A stretch of DNA of 64,000 nt from JACDAN01 sp963802375 (GTDB lineage Bacteria; Actinomycetota; Thermoleophilia; Gaiellales; Gaiellaceae), in the NCBI GenBank assembly GCA_963802375.1, contig CAWDIJ010000010.1, positions 744,001 to 808,000 on the forward strand. The letters run 5' to 3'. Shown one piece after another: positions 41,778 through 49,482 of the stretch. Within the stretch, counting starts at the first letter, position 1. Each line of letters opens with the position of its first letter. A program made the translations under genes and the position numbers. The notes below the pieces were generated by a model. The model was not told where the DNA came from, ran no database searches, and saw nothing but the letters and a program-made list of their open reading frames with translations.

Positions 41778-42579
41778 GGCTGCCGTCCTTGTCGGCGTCG
41801 TTGCGGCCGCCGCGCTCGTTGCGCTGGCCGGCGCGGCAACGGGAGTGGACTGGCTTGCCTACGGGGCCGTCGGCGTCGCCGTCCTCGCCGCTGCGGCGCT
41901 CGCCCTCAGCCTGCTCCGCACGCGGCAGGAGGAAGCCGAGCGGTCACGGCACGCTGACCAGCTGATCGCCGCAGAGCAGGACGAGCGGCGACGTCTCGCA
42001 CTGTTCCTCCACGACGGCCCCGTCCAGTCCATGTCCGGAATCGCCCTGATGCTCGACGGTGTCGGGGACGCGATCGACCACGGGCGGGTCGAGGACGCCA
42101 AGGAGATCCTGGAGAAATCGGTCAAGCGTCAACGTGAGACGATTCGCGAGCTGCGCGACCTGTCGTTCGCGCTCGAGCCGGTCGTCCTGCGCGACCAGGG
42201 CTTCGGGCCGGCGGTGCAAGCGCTGGCCGACCAGGTCGAGGTTTCGCAGGGCGTTCGCGTCGACCTCGACGTCGAGGCCGGCAGCGCGCTGGCCAGCCGC
42301 GCGCAGATCGTCCTCTACCAGATCATCCGCGAGTCGCTCGACGCGGCAATGCGTCGAGGGCCGCCGACCCGCATCTCCGTAGTCATCGGCGAGGTGGACG
42401 CGGGAGCCGTGGAGACGCTGATCACCGACGACGGCTCGGGCGAGCGGCGGCGGCGGGTCTTCGAGGCGCTTGCGGAGCGGGCGCGGGCGCTGGGCGGCAC
42501 GGTCGACGTCGACCGCAGCTCGGACGAGGGCGGCACGGCCGTACGCATCATGCTGCCGCCCTATACGGCACGGGGTTAG
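41749..42579 (+). CDS. HisKA_3 sensor kinase-like protein with degenerate ATP-binding domain
   Basis: A 276-residue protein with two N-terminal membrane helices (AAVLVGVVAAAALVALAG; YGAVGVAVLAAAALALSLL) and no obvious sensor domain. The DHp region has the phosphoacceptor His (RRRLALFLHDGPVQSMSG, about residue 87) of NarX/DesK kinases. The C-terminal ATPase part is reduced: the N box reads LYQIIRESLDAAMRRG where the family has E-A-L-x-N-A, so the Mg-binding Asn is replaced by Ala; a DDGSG remnant of the G1 box remains. The start TTG 41749 lies inside the regulator gene. It may work as a phosphatase or need a partner kinase. Confidence 0.82.
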   Translation: MRFAKRSSTRAAVLVGVVAAAALVALAGAATGVDWLAYGAVGVAVLAAAALALSLLRTRQEEAERSRHADQLIAAEQDERRRLALFLHDGPVQSMSGIALMLDGVGDAIDHGRVEDAKEILEKSVKRQRETIRELRDLSFALEPVVLRDQGFGPAVQALADQVEVSQGVRVDLDVEAGSALASRAQIVLYQIIRESLDAAMRRGPPTRISVVIGEVDAGAVETLITDDGSGERRRRVFEALAERARALGGTVDVDRSSDEGGTAVRIMLPPYTARG

Positions 42580-42591
42580 AGTCCGGCCGCG

Positions 42592-42786
42592 ATGGCGGAC
42601 AAGCACCTGCTCTTCGTCTGGAAGGCAACCGGGTACGAGCTCCAGGAGCGGGAGGGCGAGCTGCCGACGATCGGAAGCGTCGTCGAGCTCGACGACGGCC
42701 TCCGTCAGGAGGTCAACCGTCTGGCACCTTCGCCGCTCCCAGGCGACGACCGCCGCGCGGCCTATCTGCAACCCCTCCCGGGCTAG
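42592..42786 (+). CDS. Conserved small protein, unknown function
   Basis: A 64-residue soluble protein (MADKHLLFVWKATGYELQEREGELP). The beginning looks like a beta-hairpin of a short barrel. There are no Cys or membrane segments. TAGAGT at 42577-42582, overlapping the kinase stop, stands 9 bases before the ATG, so it may have its own leaderless promoter. No family assignment. Confidence 0.65.
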   Translation: MADKHLLFVWKATGYELQEREGELPTIGSVVELDDGLRQEVNRLAPSPLPGDDRRAAYLQPLPG

Positions 42787-42797
42787 AGGCCTGATGT

Positions 42798-42819
42798 GAA
42801 ATTCCGCCGGCCGAATTTC
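42798..42819. terminator. Hairpin between convergent genes
   Basis: GAAATTC-C-GCCGGC-C-GAATTTC is symmetrical on both strands and lies between the stops of the 64-residue gene and the flavoprotein. It is a candidate bidirectional terminator; the A/T-rich outer stem gives short T runs in both directions. Confidence 0.5.
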
Positions 42820-42830
42820 CCACCAACCCT

Positions 42831-43868
42831 CTAGGCGAGCGCCGACTCGGCCGCGACGAGGCCGAAGACGAGCGCGGTTGCGAGGCCGCTCGACCAGCCG
42901 CCCGTCGAGATGCCGCCGGCATCCGCGCCAGCCGCGAACAGGCCGTCGATCGGCTCGCCGCTTTCGTCCAGCACCCGGGCCCGCTCGTCGGCGCGCAGGC
43001 CGCCGAGCGTCTGCGTCACTCCGGCCCGGACGAGGACGCGCACGCGGCCGTTCTGCTCCTCGACCGGCGCGCCTGCCTGACGGGCCGCCTCGATCATCTC
43101 CCTGACGGTCCGGTCGCGCACGGGCTCGTCCAGTGCGGCGCGGTCGACCGCGAACCACGCGCGCCCGCCCGGCCAGCGCGCGATCTGCTGCGCAGCGTCG
43201 ATCTCCGACCAGCTCGGCTCGCCGACGAAACGCTCCGAGCCGTCCTCCGACGTGATCTCGGCGAACTTCGCGTACAGCTGGCCGAGGCGCACGAAATCCC
43301 CCTCCGCGACGACGTCGACCGCGGCCATCGCGCGGCCGTAGAACTCGTCGAGGTCACCCGCCGTTGACGCGCCACGGTCCCGCGCGAGGTCTAGCCCGTC
43401 GCCCTCGCTCCACGGGTTGGCGCGCAGGAGCAGTCCACGCTCGCGGGCGAGCCGCGCCGGGAAACCGCCGGTGGCGAGGATCGTCGGCTCCTCTGTCGTC
43501 TCCCCTACCCGGACGTCACGCGCGAGCGTCTCGACGAGCTGGCGCGGGTCGAAGCGGGCACCGACGGTGAGCGGGTTCCCCGTCTCGCGCGTGCGCAGCT
43601 CGACACCCTTCGCCTCGAGCCAGTCGAGCGCGTCGTCGAACCGCGCCAGGATCAGGCGTTGAAGTGTCGGATCCCCGCCCGGGCACTGCTCGCGGAAGAC
43701 CTGCCACGACCGGTAGCGCCAGGCAAAGCCGCTCGAGAGCAGCATCGATCCACCCGCGCGCGTTCCTTTCTCGTAGACGACCGGGTCGGCGCCGAGCTCG
43801 CGCGCCCTGGCGGCCGCCACGATGCCGGCCATCCCGGCTCCGGCGATGTTGAGCGCCCCTACAGGCAA
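42831..43868 (-). CDS. FAD-dependent oxidoreductase, fumarate reductase/KSTD-like
   Basis: A 345-residue flavoprotein with the ADP-binding motif LNIAGAGMAGIVAAARARELG at the N-terminus followed by VYEKGTRAGGSMLLSSGFAW. It ends in GLFAAGADAGGISTGGWSSGLATALVFGLVAAESAL, typical of the FAD_binding_2 family (fumarate reductase, 3-ketosteroid dehydrogenase). The substrate is unknown. The start is probably TTG 43868, inside the terminal repeat of element B; no better start precedes the LNIAGAG strand. No steroid genes are nearby. Confidence 0.8.
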   Translation of the reverse strand: MPVGALNIAGAGMAGIVAAARARELGADPVVYEKGTRAGGSMLLSSGFAWRYRSWQVFREQCPGGDPTLQRLILARFDDALDWLEAKGVELRTRETGNPLTVGARFDPRQLVETLARDVRVGETTEEPTILATGGFPARLARERGLLLRANPWSEGDGLDLARDRGASTAGDLDEFYGRAMAAVDVVAEGDFVRLGQLYAKFAEITSEDGSERFVGEPSWSEIDAAQQIARWPGGRAWFAVDRAALDEPVRDRTVREMIEAARQAGAPVEEQNGRVRVLVRAGVTQTLGGLRADERARVLDESGEPIDGLFAAGADAGGISTGGWSSGLATALVFGLVAAESALA

Positions 43869-44020
43869 TGCACGCCGCCTTCTGGCCCGCGATCACGCAG
43901 CGCCAGAGCCCACCCTCCTCCTCACCAAGGCTGCCTAGCCTTGCCTCGTCGGAGTGCGGCCTCTGGCTTGGTGCTCGCGACCCAGAAGCGGGGCAGCATC
44001 GCCTGCAGTGACGCTCGCTA
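43851..44020. repeat. Hairpin element with terminal inverted repeats, copy B
   Basis: A 170-base element between a VOC gene and the flavoprotein. Read on the minus strand it aligns along its whole length with copy A at 30874-31042 (shared GCACTCCGACGAG, TTGGTGAGGAGGAGGGTG and GTGATCGCGGGCC). The apical hairpin here is CAAGGCT-AGGC-AGCCTTG where copy A has CAAGGTC/GACCTTG, so two base pairs changed together. The minus-strand left end contains the TAG stop of the VOC gene and the right end contains the flavoprotein start. Confidence 0.8.
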
Positions 44021-44716
44021 TTGGAGCGCGAACGTCGGCTTGTGCTCGACGTACTCGAGCCGGACGCGCTCCGGAAGCCAGACGAACACGGCGAGCGTGT
44101 TCGGGGCGTCCACGAAGTCCTGCACCTCGATGCCGCTCTCCTCGGCCGCCGCCCGATGATCCTCCGCGGAGTCGACGAGCACTGCGAGGTGGTTCAGCAG
44201 CGGTGACTCGGGGTCTCCCGGCTCGCCCTCGTGGAACTCGACGTAGGCGCCTGCGACTTGCACGCGAGGCTCGCCGCCGGAGCCGGGCTCGGCGGACTCG
44301 AAGCCGTAATCGCGGTATCGCTGCGCGGTCGCCTCGGGATCAGCCGAGAAGAGCGCGACGTGATCGAGGTCGTACTCCGTCTCGGTCGGCGCCTCGACGA
44401 GGCCGAGGTTCACCCCGTCGCCGAGGTCGAAGAGCGCCGCGCCGTTCGTCCGCTCCACGACGACGCTGTCGGGGAGCTCCGTGAGCGCGGCGTCCAGGTC
44501 GTTCACGCGGAACGCGACGTACTTCAGTGCGCCCCGCTCGCGTGGCGCTTCCGCATCGAAAAGCGTCAGCTTCCCCTTGCGCGCATCGGAGCCGACGAGC
44601 GTGAAGCGGTCGGTTCGCTCGATGACGTGCATGCCGAGGTGCGTCGTGACGAAGTCCGCGATGCGGTCCCGGTCGGCGAGCCAGTACGCGACGTGATCGA
44701 GGGTTTTCGGTCGCAC
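44018..44716 (-). CDS. VOC family dioxygenase-like protein (two domains)
   Basis: A 232-residue protein with two tandem glyoxalase/dioxygenase modules: TLDHVAYWLADRDRIADFVTTHLGMHVIE, and YDLDHVALFSADPEATAQRYRDYGFE with a late HLAVLVDSAEDHRAAAEESGIE. The spacing resembles extradiol dioxygenases or 4-hydroxyphenylpyruvate dioxygenase-like proteins. His in LDHVA repeats could bind metal. TATATT (minus strand, 44727-44732) lies 10 bases before GTG 44716, supporting this start over TTG 44728. The substrate is unknown. Confidence 0.82.
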   Translation of the reverse strand: MRPKTLDHVAYWLADRDRIADFVTTHLGMHVIERTDRFTLVGSDARKGKLTLFDAEAPRERGALKYVAFRVNDLDAALTELPDSVVVERTNGAALFDLGDGVNLGLVEAPTETEYDLDHVALFSADPEATAQRYRDYGFESAEPGSGGEPRVQVAGAYVEFHEGEPGDPESPLLNHLAVLVDSAEDHRAAAEESGIEVQDFVDAPNTLAVFVWLPERVRLEYVEHKPTFALQ

Positions 44717-44726
44717 GGCGCCGCGC

Positions 44727-44732
44727 AATATA
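44727..44732 (-). promoter_or_regulatory. -10 box (TATATT), leaderless VOC gene
   Basis: TATATT on the minus strand lies 10 bases before GTG 44716 in otherwise GC-rich DNA. It decides between two in-frame starts. Confidence 0.5.
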
Positions 44733-44772
44733 GCCAGCGCCGTGCAACCGACAGAAGGGATTATTCCTGCGA

Positions 44773-45105
44773 TTACTTCCTGCGATCGACCGCGCGCTGC
44801 AGCTGCTGCTTGTTCATCTTCGAGCGGCCGTCGATGCCCATCCGCTTGGCCTCGTTGTAGAGCTGCTCCTTCGTGCGGCCCTTCGGACGGTTCGTTCCGG
44901 AGCGCTGACCGCCGCGGCGGCTTGACGACATGTCCTGCCGAGACGTTCTCGACGACGTCCGAGCCTCGCCCGACCGGGCCCGCTCCTTGTTGACCGTGCG
45001 GGCCGCGATCTCCTTGGCACGCTTCGTCGAGGCGCCGCTGTCCTTCGCGCTTTCCTTGATGTGCTCGTACTGCCGTTCACGCTTGTTGCTCCACGCATCA
45101 GGCAT
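44773..45105 (-). CDS. Basic protein with Rho-N/SAP-like C-terminal domain
   Basis: A 110-residue, very hydrophilic protein. The first 40 residues (WSNKRERQYEHIKESAKDSGASTKRAKEIAARTVNKERA) are the conserved start of a plasmid-stabilisation/stress-type family found in many actinobacteria and proteobacteria. The end (KEQLYNEAKRMGIDGRSKMNKQQLQRAVDRR) is a Rho-N/SAP-like helix-extended-helix for nucleic acid binding. The middle is Ser/Arg/Thr-rich and disordered. The Shine-Dalgarno AAAAGGAGGG is strong, in contrast to the leaderless neighbours. Confidence 0.8.
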   Translation of the reverse strand: MPDAWSNKRERQYEHIKESAKDSGASTKRAKEIAARTVNKERARSGEARTSSRTSRQDMSSSRRGGQRSGTNRPKGRTKEQLYNEAKRMGIDGRSKMNKQQLQRAVDRRK

Positions 45106-45154
45106 GTGACCCTCCTTTTCGGAACGGAAGGTCCGTACCCAGTTGGTGGAACCG

Positions 45155-45466
45155 CTAACGCTCGTCGAGCGGAGGGTTCTGCACGTTGTGCTGGGTGGCG
45201 TACTCGTTCGTGAGGTTGTTCACCACGTCGGCCCCCTCGCCGTACGCGTAGTTGATCTTCACGAACGGCTCCCACTTATCGGGGAGCGCATCCTCGGGGA
45301 AGATCGCCTCGACCGGGCACTCCGGTTCACACGCGCCGCAATCGATGCACTCCTCGGGGTCGATGATCAGGATCCGTTCGAACTCGTGGATGCAGTCGAC
45401 CGGACAGACGTCCACGCAGGAGAGGTCTTTGATGTCGATGCAGGGCTCGGCGATGATGTATGTCAC
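45155..45466 (-). CDS. fdxA: Ferredoxin, 7Fe type
   Basis: A 103-residue FdxA-like electron carrier. The first cluster region is CIDIKDLSCVDVCPVDC (C-x7-C-x3-C), which fits a [3Fe-4S] site, and the second (CIDCGACEPECPVEAI) a [4Fe-4S] site. The C-terminal extension (KWEPFVKINYAYGEGADVV) is shorter than in Azotobacter FdI. The start is GTG 45466 behind TAGGCT (minus strand, 45473-45478) 6 bases away, so it is leaderless. Confidence 0.92.
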   Translation of the reverse strand: MTYIIAEPCIDIKDLSCVDVCPVDCIHEFERILIIDPEECIDCGACEPECPVEAIFPEDALPDKWEPFVKINYAYGEGADVVNNLTNEYATQHNVQNPPLDER

Positions 45467-45479
45467 ATCTGGAGCCTAA

Positions 45480-45785
45480 CTACGTGGTCAGCTGCTCGAT
45501 GAGCTCAGGCGCGCGCTCCGTCAAAGCCGACTTCGCGACCACCTGGTCGAAGCCCGCCTCGTGCGCCCGACGGAGGCCCGCAGTGTCCTTGTGGTTCGAG
45601 AAGCCGAGGATCGGGACGTCGGGATAGGCGTCCGCGACTTCGTCCGGGTCGGTCCGGCCGACGTCCGCGATCACCAGGTCCGGCGGATCGATGGAGTCGT
45701 TCGTGACGAGGTGATGGCCCTCGAGGAGCGCCTCGAGCTTGCCGCGGATGAAGAGGTCGACGCCTTCGAGCAGGATCGTCGCCAC
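45480..45785 (-). CDS. Divergent receiver-like domain protein
   Basis: A 101-residue stand-alone CheY-like fold: a first strand ATILLEGVDLFIRGKLEALL (the acidic DD pair is missing), the phosphoacceptor position in LVIADVGRTDPD, a strand VPILGFSNHKDT, and Lys in VVAKSAL. Loss of the acidic pocket suggests a phosphorylation-independent receiver. The start is GTG 45785; TACTCT (45795-45800, minus strand) is 9 bases upstream. It is divergent from the DUF309-NUDIX gene. Confidence 0.7.
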   Translation of the reverse strand: MATILLEGVDLFIRGKLEALLEGHHLVTNDSIDPPDLVIADVGRTDPDEVADAYPDVPILGFSNHKDTAGLRRAHEAGFDQVVAKSALTERAPELIEQLTT

Positions 45786-45812
45786 GCCTCTCCGAGAGTA
45801 ACACTCACGTTT

Positions 45813-46577
45813 GTGGACGAGTGGTTGCGAAACGGTCTCGATCTGATCCGGCGCGGCGAGTACTTCGAGGCGCACGAGGAGCTGGAGGAGGCGTGGCGGG
45901 CGGCGGAGCCGGAAGAAAAGGACTTCTTCCAGGGCCTCGTCCACGTCGCCGTCGCCTGGCACCACGCCGGGCGTGGGAACCGGCCAGGGTGCGAGCGGCA
46001 GCTCGCGAAGGCGAAGCGGCGCCTGACGCCGTTCGCGCCGGAGCACCGCGGCGTCGACGTCGCCTTTCTCCTCAGATCCGTCGAGGATGCCGCGCTACTC
46101 GTCGATTCGGGGTCGCTCGACCTCTTTCCACCTTTCGTCGGCTCCACGACCTGGGACGGGACACCCATTTCGCGGGAGAAGCCCTACGGATCGTCCGTCA
46201 TCGTCTGGCGGACGGCCGGCGAGGCGCGCGAGTACCTGATCCTGCACCGGACGGCTGCGGGCCCGCCGGACTACGAGGGCGACTGGGCCTGGACACCTCC
46301 GTCGGGTGCCCGACAGCCGGGCGAGACCGTCGAGGACGGCGCTCGCCGCGAGCTACTCGAGGAGACCGGGCTCGAGCTGGGGCTAATGGAGACGGGCGCC
46401 GAGTCGGAAGAGTGGGTCGTCTACGCGGCGGAAGCACCACCCGGCGCGGACATCGAGCTGGACGCTGAGCACGACCGCTATCGCTGGGTCTCCGCCGACG
46501 AGGCCGCCCGCCTCTGCCTCCCGTCGACCGTCGGCCGCAGCATCCTCGCGGTCGACGCACGGCTACGTGACCGTTAG
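45813..46577 (+). CDS. DUF309 domain fused to NUDIX hydrolase
   Basis: A 254-residue fusion. Residues 1-110 are a DUF309 helical domain (LDLIRRGEYFEAHEELEEAWRAA, with FQGLVHVAVAWHHAGRGN). Residues 120-254 are a NUDIX hydrolase with the box GARQPGETVEDGARRELLEETGLELG, lacking only minor consensus positions, and a strand pair DRYRWVSADEAARL. The two parts are in one frame with no stop or frameshift. NUDIX enzymes cleave X-linked nucleoside diphosphates; DUF309 has no defined activity. The start is GTG 45813. Confidence 0.85.
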   Translation: MDEWLRNGLDLIRRGEYFEAHEELEEAWRAAEPEEKDFFQGLVHVAVAWHHAGRGNRPGCERQLAKAKRRLTPFAPEHRGVDVAFLLRSVEDAALLVDSGSLDLFPPFVGSTTWDGTPISREKPYGSSVIVWRTAGEAREYLILHRTAAGPPDYEGDWAWTPPSGARQPGETVEDGARRELLEETGLELGLMETGAESEEWVVYAAEAPPGADIELDAEHDRYRWVSADEAARLCLPSTVGRSILAVDARLRDR

Positions 46578-47275
46578 AGGCCGACGAACCCCAGCGCGCG
46601 GTCGAACCCGACCCGGATCCACCCGTCGCGGTGGAAGAAGAACGCCAGGCCCAGGAGGACGAGCGCCGTGCCGCTGACGACGCGGATCACCATGTAGTGG
46701 TCGCGCAGCCAGCGGAACGCGCCCATCGCGCGCACGAACGCGATCGCCGCCAGTACGAAGGCGAGCGCGAGGCCGGCGGAGTACGCGGCGAGGATCGCGG
46801 AGCCCTCCAAGATCTCTTCCGCACTCCCTGCCAGCACCAGCACCGAGGCGAGGACTGTGCCGATGCACGGCGCCGCGCACACCGCGAAGGCGGCGCCGAG
46901 CAGCACCCCCGAGCCGCGCCTCCGCGCCCCGGTCAGGAGCCCCGGCGCGACGAGCCGCTCCGGCCAGGGCAGCAGACCCAGAAACGCAAGACCGAGGACG
47001 ACCAGCACGAACCCGGCCAGCTCCGCGCGCCGGTTCGCATCGAGGAACCCACCGAGCGCCGCCGCTCCGGCGCCGAGGACGACGAAGACGGTCGTGAAGC
47101 CGAGGATGAAGGGGATGCTCGAGCGCGCCACCCGCTTCCCCACTCCGGCCTCGCCGAGCCGGTCCGCCTCCACCGCCGAGACCGCCGACAGGTAGCCGGG
47201 AACGAGCGGAAGGACGCAGGGCGTGATGATCGACAGCACCCCCGCGAAGAACGCGAGGGGAAGGGCCTCAGCCAT
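46574..47275 (-). CDS. ccdA: CcdA-type thiol-disulfide transporter
   Basis: A 233-residue membrane protein with six hydrophobic helices that passes electrons across the membrane for cytochrome c maturation. The Cys-bearing motifs are ITPCVLPLVPGYLSAV in helix 1 and CAAPCIGTVLASVL in helix 4. The ATG 47275 overlaps the end of ccmH by 8 bases. It makes an operon with ccmH and tlpA. Confidence 0.92.
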   Translation of the reverse strand: MAEALPLAFFAGVLSIITPCVLPLVPGYLSAVSAVEADRLGEAGVGKRVARSSIPFILGFTTVFVVLGAGAAALGGFLDANRRAELAGFVLVVLGLAFLGLLPWPERLVAPGLLTGARRRGSGVLLGAAFAVCAAPCIGTVLASVLVLAGSAEEILEGSAILAAYSAGLALAFVLAAIAFVRAMGAFRWLRDHYMVIRVVSGTALVLLGLAFFFHRDGWIRVGFDRALGFVGL

Positions 47276-47822
47276 CGAAGCGGGCGAGCTCCCGGTCGAG
47301 CCTCCGCTCGAGCTCGGGATCCAGCGGCCGGCCGTTGGGCGGCGCGACCGGCTCCGCGACGGGCCGGCGCCGGCTCCAGCGCCAGACCAGGATCGAGACC
47401 ACGGCGGCGCCCGAGAGCAGCCCGGCAAGCGGCAGCAGCCACGCGAGCCAGTGGAAGCCCTCGCGCGGAGGCGCGGCCAGCACCGCCGGCCCGAACTGCG
47501 CGACGAGCTCGTCCTTGATCTGCCCCTCGGGCACGCAGGCGTCGGCGCGCGTCTGGATGAACTGCTTGATGTCGCGCGCGACAGGCGCGTCGGACTGGTC
47601 GAGCGTCGTCTTGCACTGCGGGCACATGACCTCACCCTCGAGATCGGCAAGCGTCGGGCAGGCAGCGTTCGCCGCAGCCGGCATACCCAGCCCGAGCGCG
47701 ACGACCGCCAGCCCGACCAAGTAACACTGTGTTACAAGGCTCCTCGAGCGGCGCAACGGCTCTCCGACAGCCGAGTCGGCGGCTGTGGAGGGCAAGTAAC
47801 ACTCTGTTACTAGCTCGCTCAT
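47268..47822 (-). CDS. ccmH: CcmH-family cytochrome c maturation thiol protein, N-terminus altered by repeat
   Basis: A 184-residue membrane-anchored thioreductase for apocytochrome c. The mature part carries the MCPQCKTTLDQSDAPVA motif (family L-R-C-x2-C), then a membrane helix (WLAWLLPLAGLLSGAAVVSILVW). The coupled start is ATG 47822 (ATGA overlap with tlpA). The first 32 residues (beginning MSELVTECYL, then SLVTQCYLVG) are encoded by the paired GTAACA palindromes, and a plausible signal peptide (LVGLAVVALGLGMPAAANA) comes only after them. TTG 47720 is an alternative start that skips the repeats. Confidence 0.87.
   Translation of the reverse strand: MSELVTECYLPSTAADSAVGEPLRRSRSLVTQCYLVGLAVVALGLGMPAAANAACPTLADLEGEVMCPQCKTTLDQSDAPVARDIKQFIQTRADACVPEGQIKDELVAQFGPAVLAAPPREGFHWLAWLLPLAGLLSGAAVVSILVWRWSRRRPVAEPVAPPNGRPLDPELERRLDRELARFDG
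47719..47812. repeat. Paired-palindrome element, copy 2, inside ccmH 5' region
   Basis: GTAACACTGTGTTAC (47721-47735, perfect) and GTAACACTCTGTTAC (47796-47810, one mismatch) have centres 75 bases apart, about seven helical turns. Flanks CCAA/GGGCAA and spacer words GCAACG and GTCGGCGG with GGAGGGCAA match copy 1 at 7540-7612. Compared with copy 1, the seventh arm pair changed from G-C to C-G, so the palindrome was kept. On the minus strand both sites are read as LVTxCYL. Confidence 0.75.
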
Positions 47823-48379
47823 GCCGCGAGCACCTCCTGTACGCATTCGTCGTAGCGGTCCCGGTTCCGCTCGATGTGGACGCCGCCGAGCAGGCGCTCG
47901 CAGACCAGCTTCCCGTCGGGCGAGACGAAGAACGTCTCCGGGGCGGCCTCGACGCCGTAGTCGGAGATCGTGTTCCCCGGCCCGTCGTAGGCGAGCGGGT
48001 AACTCATGTCGTTCTCGCGCGCGAACCGTCTCGCGGCGCCCTTCAGGTCGTGGAAATCGACCCCGAGCACGACCAGGCCACGGTCCTTGTAGCGCCGCCA
48101 GGTCTCCTCGAGCACGGGCGCCTCCGCCTTGCACGGGTCGCACCACGAGCCCCAGAAGTTCACGACGACCGGGCGGCCGCGGTACTCGGCGAGCGAGATC
48201 TTCCCCTCGCCGTCGAGGCGGTCGAGGCGGAAGTTCGGCGCGCTGACGATCTCGCCGCGTCCGAGCTTGCGCGCCGCTCCCTCATCCTGCGTCGCAACCT
48301 TCCAGACGAGAAGCGCGAACAGCCCGGCGACCAGTGCGACGGAGAGACCCTGGGCCGCGAGCTTCAGACGGCCGGACAT
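47819..48379 (-). CDS. TlpA/ResA/CcmG-type thiol-disulfide oxidoreductase
   Basis: A 186-residue membrane-anchored thioredoxin-fold protein (signal anchor LSVALVAGLFALLVWKVA). The active site is WGSWCDPCKAEAPVL; the cis-Pro region is VEAAPETFFVSPDG. It reduces apocytochrome c or CcmH. First gene of the tlpA-ccmH-ccdA operon. No ccmF, resB or cytochrome gene is visible nearby, so the heme-ligation part is elsewhere. Confidence 0.92.
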   Translation of the reverse strand: MSGRLKLAAQGLSVALVAGLFALLVWKVATQDEGAARKLGRGEIVSAPNFRLDRLDGEGKISLAEYRGRPVVVNFWGSWCDPCKAEAPVLEETWRRYKDRGLVVLGVDFHDLKGAARRFARENDMSYPLAYDGPGNTISDYGVEAAPETFFVSPDGKLVCERLLGGVHIERNRDRYDECVQEVLAA

Positions 48380-48389
48380 GACCTACAAC

Positions 48390-49445
48390 CTACGCCCGGA
48401 CGATGAAGACCGGCGTCCCGACCCGGACGCGGGTGAACAGCCACTCCGCCTCGGGGATCCGCATACGCACGCAGCCGTGGGACGCGGAGTAGCCGATCGA
48501 GGCCGGATCCGGCGTCCCGTGGATGCCGACGCCCGGCGCGCTGATGCCCATCCATCGCGTCCCGAGCGGGTTTCCCGGCCCGGGCGGGACCGGCTTCTCG
48601 TTCTTGGCCCAGTCCGAGTCCGGCGGATACCACCAGGGATGCCGCTGCATCGTGACGATCGAGTAATTGCCGAGCGGGGTCGGGTAGGACGACTGGCCGG
48701 TTGCGACACCGAGCCGCTTCCAGAGGCGCATCCCGCGAAAGAGGTTGAGCACCTTCGACTCGCGCCGGATGACGATGATCGGACCGAAGCGGGCGCGCGT
48801 CACGCTCGGCTCGACTCGTTCGGCGCGGACCCGCAGCGGGGAGCGCCGGTGGGAACGAAGGCTGGCAACGATCTCCCGCACCGCCGGGCGCTGCTTCATG
48901 ACCCGCCCGGTCTGCTCCTTGGTGATCCACGGCCGGTTGCCACGCAGGCCGGCGAGCTCGGCGTTCTTCCCGCCCCTGTCGAAGCGCTTCCCAAGCGCCT
49001 TCACGTACTTCGCGACGCCGCCGCGCCGCAGCGTGACGAAGAGCGGCAGCCTGGTTCCCGGCGCCGCACGGCGGGCCTGGTCGATCGCGAGCTTCACGCG
49101 CGCGGTCGCGCCGAGTCGCTGCGGCGTGACGAGGATCCTCTTGCGGCCGAACACGAGCGTGAGCGGCTCGTCGAACTCCGTCTGGACGAGTGCGGTCGCA
49201 CCGGCCGGCGTCAGCCCGCCCACCTCGACCCGTCCGACGAAGACACCGTCCGGGATCAGGTCGGCCTGCGGCGCGCGCGTCGTGGTCGGTGCGGTCGTCG
49301 TCGTGGCGGTGGTCGTGGCGCCGGTCGTCGTCCCCGTGGTGATCGGAAGCTGCGAGAGGCCCGGCGCCGCCACGACGGCAGCTGCGAGCAGCCCCGCGGC
49401 CGCGCACACGAGCGCTCCCAGCACGATCGAGACCCCACGCCTCAC
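48390..49445 (-). CDS. L,D-transpeptidase (YkuD) with N-terminal peptidoglycan-binding-like domain
   Basis: A 351-residue exported enzyme making 3-3 or lipoprotein-type links in peptidoglycan. A signal anchor (SIVLGALVCAAAGLLAAAVVAA), a Thr-rich linker (residues 36-57) and a VanW/PG_binding_4-like domain (VGGLTPAGATALVQTEFDEPLTLVFG) precede the YkuD domain. That domain has IHGTPDPASIGYSASHGCVRM, with the catalytic His, His and Cys. It ends 10 bases before tlpA; same strand. Confidence 0.93.
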   Translation of the reverse strand: MRRGVSIVLGALVCAAAGLLAAAVVAAPGLSQLPITTGTTTGATTTATTTTAPTTTRAPQADLIPDGVFVGRVEVGGLTPAGATALVQTEFDEPLTLVFGRKRILVTPQRLGATARVKLAIDQARRAAPGTRLPLFVTLRRGGVAKYVKALGKRFDRGGKNAELAGLRGNRPWITKEQTGRVMKQRPAVREIVASLRSHRRSPLRVRAERVEPSVTRARFGPIIVIRRESKVLNLFRGMRLWKRLGVATGQSSYPTPLGNYSIVTMQRHPWWYPPDSDWAKNEKPVPPGPGNPLGTRWMGISAPGVGIHGTPDPASIGYSASHGCVRMRIPEAEWLFTRVRVGTPVFIVRA

Positions 49446-49482
49446 GGGCGGCAGTGTAGAGAAAAGACCTGCTCACGCCCCG

